Positions 34,761 to 46,079 of a DNA stretch of 64,000 nt are shown here, in pieces. A program made the translations under genes and the position numbers. A model generated the notes under the pieces. It saw only the letters and a list, made by a program, of their open reading frames with translations. It made no database searches and was not told the origin of the DNA. Origin of the DNA: Epiperipatus broadwayi (taxonomy: Eukaryota > Onychophora > Udeonychophora > Euonychophora > Peripatidae). Each line of letters starts with the position of its first letter. Position 1 is the first letter of the stretch. Where the stretch lies: contig JAQFVV010000183.1 of NCBI GenBank assembly GCA_028023455.1, positions 374,001 through 438,000 of the forward strand. The letters are read 5' to 3'.

Positions 34761-35260
<500 letters not shown>

Positions 35261-35704
35261 ACCAGATATACCTGACCTTGTAAAGGCCATGGTTTATTTT
35301 AATAGGTTGCTTTAACAATTTTTTTTAAAGATTTAATGTAACTTAAAACAAAACATTTTAATATTATATAAATAAATTTCTGAATTTTAATAGAGCTAAG
35401 TTAAAATGTATATTTTTAAATACACCTGTTTTATTTGACAGCATTAAGGCACAAATATATATTTACTGAGGTGCCTGCTAAATAAAAAATGTAACCCCCC
35501 CCCCCCCAATTCATTGACAAGGTTACAACTAATTGTAATAGTTTTTAGCTTTATTAATAGTTACCATTTGTTAATGTCAGAATACAAAATTGCCTGCCTT
35601 TAAACCCATCATTCTTGTAATATTTTTTATTAAATATAATATTTGTAATTTTTTTTAAATACAAACAACTTGTTAGTAATAACACACAAATAGACAATAC
35701 AGGT
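35261..35704. other. Non-coding, with a poly-C run
   Basis: Includes a C14 run at about 35494-35507. No other feature. Confidence 0.5.
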
Positions 35705-35714
35705 TAGTAATAAC

Positions 35715-35757
35715 ACAACATTTCGAGTAGTATTATTTTCCACTCTTCTTCAGGTGT
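35715..35757 (-). ncRNA. Penelope-type CTGAAGA..GAAA hairpin
   Basis: On minus CACCTGAAGAAGAGTGG, a loop, then ACTACTCGAAATG: a CTGAAGA box (35747-35753), a GAGT/ACTC stem and a GAAA box (35721-35724). It matches the terminal hairpins at 8.6 and 25.6 kb in layout. It is likely the end mark of a Penelope-like element; ribozyme activity is unproven. Confidence 0.45.
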
Positions 35758-35759
35758 TG

Positions 35760-36464
35760 CTGGCCTATATGCACAGCGACATTTTTTTTTTAAAGATTTA
35801 AAGTGAATATGTTTTTTTATTAAACATTGCTGAGTATGTTGCTGATCATAACTATATTATGGAATTGACAGACCATGAAAGCATGGAGCATTTTAATGCC
35901 AAATTATGAATCAATGTTTTTGGCTGTTTCTGCAGCTGAGTGAAAACCATTACTGTGAAACATATACTATAACTCTATAGTTAACAGTACAGATACTGAT
36001 TTTTGCCTAGCATTTTTTATTAATGGATGACAGAATTACTTCCTTTGAATAAATGTAGCAGTTGTGAATTTAATATGTGACATTAGACAAACATTCGTAC
36101 ATTCATTAATCAGATAACAGAGAAAGTAAAATTTTTATATATAGGATATATGATTTCTGTCTGACTGTTTGCCCACCAATGTCTATTTATCTATCTGCTT
36201 ATTGATCTGCTTTTCCATGTCATTCTCTATAAATCACCATTTATTCATCATCTGGATAATATATATATATATATATATACATACGATCTAATTTTTTACC
36301 TTTCTATTTACTTAACTGCTTATCTGTCTATTCATCTATTTATTGATCTGTCTTATATATACATTAAGGAACTTGAAAGTCTGGGTTCAAAGCCCTCTAA
36401 TTATATGTAGCTTATGTATATACATTATACTTATATTTAAATATATATCAGATTATTTATTTTA
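35760..36464. other. Non-coding with a shared repeat segment
   Basis: The part 36045-36165 shares AATCAGA(T/C)AACAGAGAAA and TTTTATATATA-GATA words with 52990-53105, just upstream of the Penelope-like element. (AT)n at 36260-36278 and decayed TATC repeats at 36180-36350. Confidence 0.55.
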
Positions 36465-36690
36465 TGTTATTAATTGATCCTAACTCATCTCGGCTTATTC
36501 TCAAATAATAGATTTCTCCTTACTATATATTATCCAGATCAGGTTCAACATACAATAAAATTGCCCAATGAAATAATAACAAAAAGAAATAAATAGCCGA
36601 TAGTATAAACAGTGTAATAGGAAAGTTAGGTCAGTATATTTGATTGTTCCCAGTAAGCATAGGGATCTTGCTCTATATTGAGGTCCAGTT

Positions 36691-36915
36691 GTGAGGAAAA
36701 TCAAACAACTTTTGCATGTTCTTACAACAGTACATACATTCTCCACAACATTGGACCATGCAGTGAAGCATGCTCAAGCCTATATCAGGAAACTGTTAGC
36801 AGCTGACATCACTATACCTGCATACAAAGCAAGTCACCATAGGCTAGAAGTGGTATGGTTAAAAAGAAAGCCACAACATTTCTTACCAAACATTAGCTGT
36901 ACTACTAACAACTAG
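36691..36915 (+). other. ORF of 74 codons, unrecognised
   Basis: The frame (HAVKHAQAYIRKLLAADITI, then YKASHHRLEVVWLKRKPQHF) has less AT-biased composition than its surroundings. No known domain comes to mind; it may be a fragment of the possible LTR element around it. Confidence 0.25.
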
Positions 36916-36929
36916 ACTTGCATATGTCT

Positions 36930-38400
36930 GTTACCATGAGAAAATGAACCATTGTATCTAAGCATTTAATATACTATTTACATTGTAAATACATATTTAA
37001 ATGTCTTTATATTTATTTTCACAATTGTGTGTTATTCTTAAGTGATTTGGGGATATTATTCTCAGTTATACCATAGTATAATCGGAACAGAAATTGTACA
37101 ATCATGAAAAAATTTATTCTGATATGTTATTTAGGTCTTTGTCAAAAATTGACAGCTAACAGTATTTGTGTGTCAATAGAAAAAAAAACTAAACACTAAT
37201 GCTTGCTCATTTCTGAAAAGAAAAGTTGCAGAAAAAATTTTTTCTATAAAGCAGAAAAAATAAAAAAATTATAGTGGTAAAAATTGGTTATCTGAAATAG
37301 TTCAATTTTGTCAATTTAAAACATTGATCAGCATATGTGGTTCTTCATTCATAGGAAATCGTATATTCTTAGTCAACCCCTACACATTCTTTCAAATTAG
37401 TTTTTGATATAGCAATATCTCTCTTGCCATCTTATTTCTATAGAACAGCTTAATGATTTTACAAAACTATAACTTTATCATCTGTGTTTAGGTGAGGAGA
37501 AAAAGCTATAAATGCTGTGCCAGAACTCAGGAAGTTAATACTGAACTATGGCTTTACAGATTTCTTGAAGAAAGTACTGAAAGTCTGTTTCATTTACAGA
37601 TGAAAGATCAAAACAAAGCCTTAGTATCATTCTGTTAATAGATCCAAATATCATTTTTGCTTCTGCAGTCTCTCAGGTAATTCTAGTTGGGTGTCTGGAA
37701 GTTCTATTGAAGAAGATTTACATTGCCAGTCAGAAAACTGGATAAGATGAATATTTGACTGATTAAAATAAAAATAGGCAATTCAGTTTAAAATATTAAA
37801 AACTGTCAGAATAAATTGGAAAAAATAAATGCAAAGGTTTGCTGTAGATGTGTTAAGCTAAAATATCATCTGTCCATATTGTATACAATATGTAGATATT
37901 TAATTATGTCCGTCATATAGAAACTGCATACATTAAAAAAAGAAATTGTTCAGGAAATAATTAAAGAGTCCATTCTAAAAAATCAAAAGAATAAAAAACA
38001 AATCAAGAAAAATCAATACTTGAATAAATAATGTGAAAGATACTGATTCAGACCTCAGAGCCTGAATTATAATTAACAATATACTAATAATAATACAACT
38101 GGATACTGAATTTGCAGTGTCTATTCTATCAATAAATATATAGGCTATCATTTATTTAAAAAAAAATTACCTGCAACCTGATTACTGTCCTATCAAGTCA
38201 AGTTATACAAATACCATTCTTGAGTGAAATGAGAGTTAAAATTACAAATTTTGAATAAACCAATTCATTTATCTCTGTGTCAGCTCATAAGTACAGCAAT
38301 TTATTAGGCTCTAACTCATTCAACTACTTAGCCCATATAATTATTAAAGTGAACCAGCTACAAATATACAAAATTGAAAAAGAGATTACTCAAATATTTG
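36930..38400. other. Non-coding stretch
   Basis: The stretch 37490-37740 is slightly GC-richer, but frames are broken and unrecognised. Otherwise AT-rich sequence with A-runs. Confidence 0.4.
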
Positions 38401-38404
38401 ATAG

Positions 38405-38720
38405 TTGGAGCTTGGAGTGGGTTGAAGCCTGTCTATTAAAGTGTAAGGATTTGCTATCTTAATATAAACTGAGCACTGATATATATATATATATATGGGA
38501 GATGATAATTTAAACTGAGCACTGATATATATATATATATATGGGAGATGATAATTTGAACCAACTGATGAGTGCTAGTTTAGTGCAAAATACATATATT
38601 GATGATTATTTCTTTTTTGCATGTGTGTGGTCATGTGTATCAGTGTATGAGATGGTGTGGATGGTGAGGGAGCTTGAAAGTCTGAGTTCAAATTCCTTAT
38701 ATTTTCAAATATTTGATAAT
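38405..38720 (+). mobile_element. Hammerhead retrozyme/SINE-like repeat copy
   Basis: It starts in the body (GTTGAAGCCTGTCTATTAAA) and has an internal 46-bp tandem duplication of the AAACTGAGCACTGATATAT / GGGAGATGATAATT segment (38466 and 38512). The ribozyme, the spacer with ATGTGTGTGGTCATGTG and a B-box-like GAGTTCAAATTCC follow. The end at about 38700 differs from the 3.3-kb units. Confidence 0.75.
38553..38612 (+). ncRNA. Hammerhead ribozyme, decayed copy
   Basis: CTGATGA (38565-38571) is intact. Stem II GTGCT/AGTGC has lost pairing, and G12 of GAAA is A (AAAA at 38587-38590). Stem III ATA/TAT and the UA site are kept. Likely inactive. Confidence 0.7.
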
Positions 38721-39170
38721 AAACTGGGTTTCTGCACTTGTCAGTCCTTAGGCTTAATCAGTATGGGTTCATAACAACAAAAATGTAATAGTTACTTGAG
38801 TTCTATGCAATATATCCATATGGACTATCAAATTTGTTCCAGCAACAATCGTAGACATAAAAGTTTGCAGAGTGTTTGTCCAAATAATGAGAAACACCAT
38901 CACATAAAAATATCAATTAAAGCCATATTATGAACACCAATGCAACAATGAAGAGTTTATCAAACCTGATGATGAAACCACATTTCAAGAAGAATCTAGA
39001 TCACATGAAGAACGAAGAAATTTATTCCACAAAAATCCATGTCAGATAAAGAAATTGCATCTTATGATGAAAACAAGCCTGAGAATAATGAAAGTCAAGC
39101 CAGAAGATGAAGCAAAAAGATGTATTAAAAACTTTGTATTTCAGAAATAAGTTTTGTCAGAGGGTGGGGA
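38721..39170. other. Non-coding stretch
   Basis: Short broken frames with acidic/basic composition (about 38930-39130) precede the purine tract at 39160-39170. No domain recognised. Confidence 0.35.
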
Positions 39171-39250
39171 TGTCATAAATTATTCCTAATCGAGTTAACT
39201 TTAATCTCAAATAATGGATTTACCTTTACTACAATATTATCAAGATCTAT

Positions 39251-39774
39251 TTATCTATGTGATTGTTTGTATTTATTAAATGAATTTGATTTTCATAAGA
39301 GTGTTGGAATAGGTCTTAAAACAGCTATATTTTATATTTATTTGTCTCAGCACAATTAAATTTAGACAAATTACATGTAATCATAAGTTTAATATAAATC
39401 ATATGTATAGCAATTTATCTAGAAATAGCGCCATCAAGCGGGTTACACAATAGACGAGAACACTATCGAATTTTATAATAAATAGTTTTTACTTGTATAG
39501 TATAGTGAAGAAGGGATATTTTAAGGTTTTCATGTAGAAAATAAGTGATTTATATGTAACACATATTCTGAGAGTGTCTTGGATTGCTCCCATCATTCAG
39601 CATGATATGGGTATGGCTGTTTGTAATATTAAAAGTCTTTATTTAGAAATTTATGTCTGTCTGAATCATGAGTGTTGTGTTTATGCAAGCATTGTCATAT
39701 ACTGAAGTGAAATTATTTTTAAATTAGTCAAAAGGTAAATATAAAAACAAATTTAAATTTAAATACAGTCTATC
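39251..39774. other. Non-coding stretch
   Basis: Would be the LTR body if 39171 is an LTR start. Contains AAATAGCGCCATCAAGCGGG near 39423. Nothing firm. Confidence 0.35.
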
Positions 39775-40141
39775 ATCATCATCATCATCAACCATTATCA
39801 ATCCACTGCAGGATGAAGGTCTCTCCAAGTTTAATCCATCTTCTCCGATCTTTAGCTTCTCTTTTCCACAACACTCCTGCACATTTTCTTATTTCATCCA
39901 TCCATCTCACATGTGGTCTATTTCTGGGTCTTTTACAATCTCTTGGAATCCAGTTTAAAATTTCAATTGTCCATCTATTATCATTTCTTCTAGCAATATG
40001 TCCATCCCAACTCCATTTCAATCTTTTAATTTTTTCAATAAGGTCAATAACATCTGTTTGTTGTCTTACCCATACATTGCATTTTCGATCTCTTCTTGTT
40101 ACTCCCAACATACATCTCTCCACACTCCTTTGAGTGGTCTA
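39775..40141 (-). pseudogene. RTE 3'-end copy, 5'-truncated
   Basis: The single minus frame (39788-40123) is intact from MERCMLGVTRRDRKCN through IEKIKRLKWSWDGHIARR and CKRPRNRPHVRWMDEIRKC to GETFILQWIDNG. The 3' end is a clean TCATCATCATCATCATC run on plus. Only the last about 120 codons are present. It is open across its length, so it is younger than the copies at 10.6 and 58.7 kb. GTCTAT flanks both sides and may be a short target duplication. Confidence 0.88.
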
Positions 40142-41249
40142 TAATAATACATAATAAATTAATTATAATACATCCTGAAATATAAGTTTAACATACTCTA
40201 TATACAACTGCCATTTAAAGAATCATATTTATATAATTTTAATATTTATGATCACCTACTTAATTGCAAAGGCAGTACATGTTGAAAGTTAATCAAACAT
40301 TAACAAAGGGTTATAATTCTTCAAATTTTCATTATATTAACAAAATTACATTCTAAAATTAAATAATTCTTATCTACGTGCGTGATTTGTCAGTCAGCTA
40401 TGGTCCAATGACGTTTCTCGTCATTACTTACTAATATTAATAAAATCGATGGCTACATTTTACTTTGTCAATTCTCTTAAGAGATTTAAAATGTTATCAA
40501 TAAAAATTCAGGAAATGTCGCTGACCCATGACATATTCAACAACTTCTGCTGAATTAGTCAATTAATATAGAAAATTTATAATAAAATTAAGTCGAGAAA
40601 AATTTCTATTATTCTTTTTTAAAATGAAAAGTTTTCTTAAAATATTTATGCCTATTAAAATGTCCATAGAAACCTTCAGATAGTAAAATTAGTAAGTTGA
40701 GCTATTTTGATTTTTAAAATTAGATTATTAATTGAATAATGTCAGTTGAAGAAAAAAATTCTACTAAAGGTTATCAACTATGAATAAAAAAAAGTTCATT
40801 TACAGAAGTTGAACAAAATAATAGGAATAACTTTATTAATTTAACACTCTATTTTTGATATACAGTATATCAGTATAACATTTTCACAAACAGAACCCTA
40901 TAAAATTAGTAAGCAGTTTTGTAGGTTACTAGAAAAAATGTTCTACCTGACTAAATTTAAAAGTGAATAAATTGTTTGTGCCAATCAAGTAAATCATTAC
41001 TACATTCACAAAACTGTGAAGTTGTGATATTGATATTCAAAAATATCAAACTAACTGATTTCTGAGAAAAAATGCTTATGAAGAAGGTGATGATATCACA
41101 TAGACTGTAACCAAAAAGCACAAATCATATTGAAACAAATCATTGTAATAGCATTAGTATATTTCAATGCTCTAGAATCTGCCAAAGTAAGTCATATGAC
41201 TTTCACAGGATTCACAAACATAGAAACTAAGAATATGCTAATTTTAATC

Positions 41250-41250
<1 letters not shown>
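40142..41250. other. AT-rich non-coding stretch
   Basis: A small hairpin AATGACG/CGTCATT (40405-40425) next to a CCAAT word is the only local structure noted. A and T runs elsewhere. Confidence 0.4.
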
Positions 41251-41298
<48 letters not shown>

Positions 41299-41305
41299 CA
41301 TTAAA

Positions 41306-43620
41306 TATCATCAACCATTATCAATCCACTGCAGGATGAAGGTCTCTCCAAGTTTAGTCCATCTTTTTTGATCTTTAGTTTCTCTTCTCCACATCACCCC
41401 TGCACACTTTCTTATTTCATCCATCCATCTCACATGTTGTCTCTTTCTGGGTCTTTTACAATCTCTTGGAATCCAGTTTAAAATTTCAGTTTTCCATCTA
41501 TTATCATCTCTTCTAGCAATATGTCCAGGCCAACTCCATTTCAGTCTTTTAATTTTTTCAATGAGGTCAGTAACACCTGTTTGTTCTCTTAACCATACAT
41601 TGCATTTTTGATCTCTTCTTGTTACTCCCAACATGCATCTCTCCATACTTTTTTAAGTGGTTTGAAGTATCTGTATTGCTCTTCTATTAAGTGTCCAAGT
41701 CTCAGATCCATAAGTAAGAACTGGCAAAACACATTTATTAAAAATCTTCCTTTTCAAACACATAGGTATATTTCCTTTTAGTATCAAGTTATTTCTATCA
41801 AAAGCACTCTAACCAAGTTTAATTCTATGATTAATTTCATCCATTATGTTTCCATCTGTATTAATAAGCTGACCAAGGTATTTGTAACTGTTAACTTCTT
41901 CTAATTTATCATAATCAATCTTTATTTTCATATTTTGAGCAAATCGATTAAATATTACTTTAGTCTTTTTAACATTTATCTTTAGTCCTACTTTCATCTG
42001 ATAACTCCTGCAACATTTCCTGTAACTCTAAAGCATTATTTGAAAAAACAACTACATCATCTGCAAAATCTAAATGACTTAAATAATCTTCATTTACTTT
42101 CACTCCTTTAGCTTTCCATTTTAATCCACAAAATACTTCTTGCAGCACTGCTGTAAAAGGTTTTGGAGATATGGAGTCACCCTTTCTTACACCCTTTTCA
42201 ATGTTGACTTTCCTACTATAATTATAAATTTATTAAACGCTCACTATTATTTCAGTAATAGTTTTAACAAGGCTGTAAACCTTAGCAATGAGCGTCTGAA
42301 AAAATCGTCACTAGGGACCTCTGTAGGTCTTTAAAACACATGCTTACGCTATGAAGAAAAGAGAGAATCCCTTCTTTACTTCGACCTACTTCTTATATAT
42401 AAATAGGTGAAGCAGAAGTGTTTTGATCTAAGAGTGTGAAGCTATTAAATACTTCACTAATTAAGTCCACAATTCTTATAATACATTAATACTCGCGAAA
42501 TCTTACGATTTACTACGAGTTAATGAAAAAATCTTATAGTAAGAAATATATTACGATAATTTAAAGTTGTAATTATAAATTTATTAAACGCTCACTATAC
42601 AGAGGTCCCTAGTGACGATTTTTTCAGACGCTCATTGCTAAGGTTTACAGCCTTGTTAAAACTATTACTGAAATAATAGTGAGCGTTTAATAAATTTATA
42701 ATTACAACTTTAAATTATCGTAATATATTTCTTACTATAAGATTTTTTCATTAACTCGTAGTAAATCGTAAGATTTCGCGAGTATTAATGTATTATAAGA
42801 ATTGTGGACTTAATTAGTGAAGTATTTAATAGCTTCACACTCTTAGATCAAAACACTTCTGCTTCACCTATTTATATATAAAAAGTAGGTCGAAGTAAAG
42901 AAGGGATTCTCTCTTTTCTTCATAGCGTAAGCATGTGTTTTAAAGACCTACAGAGGTCCCTAGTGACGATTTTTTCAGACGCTCATTGCTAAGGTTTACA
43001 GCCTTGTTAAAACTATTACTACTATAATTATGTAATCTAATTGTTGCTGTTGCATTTTTATAAATATTCTTTAAAATATGACAATATCCTGGATCTATAC
43101 CTTGATGATCCAATGCTTTAATCACTGAAAAAATGTTTATAGAATCAAATGCCTTTTCATAATCTACAAATCCTAAGCATAATGGCACCTCATAATCATT
43201 TGTCCTTTTTATAACTTCTCTCAATACCTGGATATGATCTACTGTACTAAAACCACTTTTAAATCCAGCTTGTTCTCTTGGTTGGTGGAAGTCCAGTGTT
43301 CTCTGTAGACGAGTTGTAATTATCTTAGTAAAAATTTTGTATAAAACTGATAAAAGACTGATAGGTCTGTAATTTCTAATATCTTCTTTACCACCTTTTT
43401 TTAAATATTAATATTATTACTGCATTCTTCCAATCATCCGGTACATCTTTATCATTTAGACATTTGGAATATAACTTTGCTAAAAAAATTTCTATTTCTT
43501 CACCTGCTTCTTTTAATATATTAATTATAATTCCATCATTACCTGGAGCCTTCACTTTCTTCATAAATTTAATTGCATGTCTCACTTCCTCATTCAAAAT
43601 TCTGGGCAATTCATATATAT
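41306..43620 (-). pseudogene. RTE retrotransposon copy split by a foldback element
   Basis: Read on minus from 43610: ELPRILNEEVRHAIKFMKK, GNDGIIINILKEAGEEI, VPDDWKNAVIILIF, then RT motif A (FVDYEKAFDSI), the inserted element (42226-43018), motif B reading VRKGDSIS, and an intact motif C FADDVVVF (about 42069-42046). The tail carries NSYKYLGQLINTDGN and ends GETFILQWIDNG. Stops at about 41.66 and 41.81 kb and a frame change at 43.39 kb inactivate it. No endonuclease domain remains. An (AT)n tract bounds both ends (41253-41297 and 43615-43628). Confidence 0.88.
42226..43018. mobile_element. Composite foldback element inside the RTE copy
   Basis: 793 bp inserted in the RTE sequence and bounded by CTACTATAATTAT at 42213-42225 and 43019-43031; without it the RTE frame continues. 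Its order is A-B-A'-B'-A'' : A is about 42226-42330 (ATTAAACGCTCACTATTATT ... CACTAGGGACCTCTGTA), B about 42331-42590, A' 42597-42705, B' the inverse of B to about 42948, and A'' a shortened A'. B contains ACTCGCGAAATCTTACG. No ORF. Because internal copies also start TAATTATAAA, the true duplication could be as short as 6 bp. Confidence 0.82.
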
Positions 43621-43628
43621 ATATATAT

Positions 43629-45102
43629 TGTAACGGAATATAATATCCCGTCACATTATTTTAAAATTAAAATAAAAGGTCATAAATAAAAATTGAAATT
43701 TAAAAACTGTTTAACGTATATATAGATCGCATGATGGACAACTTTAAAAACTTTTAAAAAATAAAAATATTTGAAAGTAATTTTTTTGTAAAAAAGTAAA
43801 CATATAAAGATTTGATATTTTTGAAAATAGAAATAATGTTGATTTTTATAATCTTAGAAAATGGAAATGATTGTCTTATTAATTAAATGATTGTTCAAAA
43901 GCAAAACCAGCCCGTGAGGCATTTAAAATAAATTAAATGGACAGATAAGAGAATACAAAGAAATTAAATGACCAATGCAAACACCAGAAATGTCAGCACG
44001 GACCGTGACTGAAACACCAGAGGATTAGTGACGTCTTGCTCGTTGAATCTCAAGATCTAATGATAAGAGACTAATAAAAATATAAAAGCCAAATTATTAT
44101 TATAATTGTTATCTTAGAGCTGACTATGAATAGATCGTTATAACTAGCTATATTGCAGATTTTCACGATGTGGAAGTCTGCAATAAATTTAATTTTCCGG
44201 ACAACCAGTTGAGGCCTCTGGATGACAGTTCCTGACCAAATGCATGGCAAGTCGCAGTTTCATTTCAAAGAAGGACAAAATCTACGAAAGTGATCACGAA
44301 GATGGACTTCTCAATCTATTAAATCCCTAAAGTATGAACTATTGTGTCTATCTAATAAGAACTTTCCTAAAATTGCAAGTAATTAATAACTGAAAATAAG
44401 AACTCTTATCTGACTTAAAGAATGCAAATTCAATTATTGATATTTTTTATGTAGATGTTTAAGCAATCATTTCCATTTCATTTTTTTTTGTGTGTGTATT
44501 ATGTTTTAACTAAATGCATTACATTTAAGTTGGGTATAGATGTTGCATAGATTCGTTAGCGGTTGATTATGTTGTGGTTTTCACAGTCGATTAGAACATA
44601 TAAGTCAACGGTGGCACTACGGTGTCTTATGATGAACACCAAAGGATCTCCTGTATTCCCTCAGCAATTGACGTTATCGATTGACTTTGTATTTTGATCG
44701 GTTGTGTTTAATTTGGAATGTTTTTGACCGGAATCTATGCTAATTTAAATTTAAAAAAAAAAAAAATATTAATGTTAAAATCTAAAAATAAATTTAATCT
44801 TCAATTTTAAATGTGTGTTAATAAAAATCTATTTGTGTGTTAATTACTGGCAGTGGCTTCTTTTATTTTATTGTTCTAAATATTTAATATATACTTTGAG
44901 AATAGAAGTCTATTGAAACTTATAAATGTTTTAAAATCTCTGCTACTCTATGAGCTAGTGACCTTGGGCAAACGGTCAGAATAATATATATAAGAAAATT
45001 TTTTGAATCTTAACTTACTATATAAATTTTTCTAGGTTCAAATGCCTAGATGGCGCCCGTGTAGTGCGGATACGTTTAAGGCTCTTTTCATTGACCGTTA
45101 AA
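43629..45102 (+). mobile_element. LTR-like unit with TGTAACGG/CCGTTA ends
   Basis: It starts TGTAACGG directly after (AT)n and ends near CCGTTAAA before another (AT)n. It is about 1.47 kb long and non-coding. At 45051 the word TGGCGCCCGTGTAGTGCGG resembles a primer-binding site; the related word also occurs in the TGTACC unit near 50.88 kb (as CGGGCGCCAGC on plus). Either this is a solo LTR ending at 45102, or an LTR ending at 45050 followed by a PBS and 50 bp of leader. Confidence 0.5.
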
Positions 45103-46079
45103 ATATATATATATATATAATTAGAGATATTTGTGTAGCACTTACTAAATTAAGCCTATCACTTAAACTATCTTCTCCTGACTGTGAAATGTGGTTTAAA
45201 TTATCAAGATTTGGGCACTAATAACATGATATTTTTATGACATCCATTAGATATCATGAATACATTGCTTTTACAAACTATTTAAACATATTCAAAAACA
45301 AAATTTATTCCATGGATGTTTTCTGATAATACTCTCATTAACAAAGTTATAAGATTTTTTATAGTTAGTTCCCAGAGTCAAAAATAAACTAAAGAGGATT
45401 GAAATGATGTTACAGGTTTGACATGAGCCTTTCAATTACCTGACTTAAATATTATCGACTGCTGTCAGCCATTCTTGAATATTTCTTCTACAATTTTTTA
45501 AAGTACTTGATGCTTAATTTCGTTATGAATGACTTAATATTTTCTCAGATATTGTTCAAATGTTATCCACTTAATTCTCTTTTTATACAATTTTTTTTTG
45601 CACAATTTTCAAATAACATGAATGTTAAACAAAACGTTTTTCTACATGAGTTGTTTTAAAATAACAGGATTGTTAAAAAAAATTATGTCTGTTATTATCA
45701 TCTAATTTTTTAAAAAATATTTCATCTCTTTATTTTCCATTATTTGAAAAACAAAAATCCCACTTTTGGCAATATTCTTGCAAATGGGGAAATTTGCTTG
45801 TCTGCAATGTAACATTTTTGATGTTTTGTTTTAAAAAGGGAAGTACCTTTTTGGAATTGATGCACTGTTTGCATTTTGACATTAGGTTTTTAAATAATGT
45901 CTTTCTTGTTGGTGTTGATGTTAAAAAATTTTCATCTTGTTTAAATTTAATTTATTAATTTTTCCAAAAATCAGTAGATAGTAAGGTTCTACATTGGATG
46001 AATATTTTAGAATTTATGTATTGTTAATTAAATCTAAAATATTTTTCTGTAACCTCATACAATGTCAAATAATCAATCT
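45103..46079. other. AT-rich non-coding stretch
   Basis: (AT)n at its left edge. No further feature supported. Confidence 0.4.

Larger units (their letters stand above)
36465..39250 (+). mobile_element. Possible degraded LTR element
   Basis: TGT(T/C)AT(T/A)AATT starts a short alignable segment at 36465 and again at 39171, with shared CTCAAATAAT(A/G)GATTT and TTACTA.(A)TATTATC words. Directly before the second copy lies AGAGGGTGGGGA, a good polypurine tract. The alignment fades after about 80 bp, so LTR status is doubtful. Between the two, a hammerhead repeat is inserted at 38.4 kb. Confidence 0.3.

Noticed and set aside
36465-39250. Confident LTR retrotransposon
   Set aside because: Only about 80 bp of weak end similarity; kept as a low-confidence candidate only.
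40405-40425. Rho-independent-style terminator hairpin
   Set aside because: A 7-bp palindrome without a T-run in a eukaryotic setting; no bacterial gene nearby.
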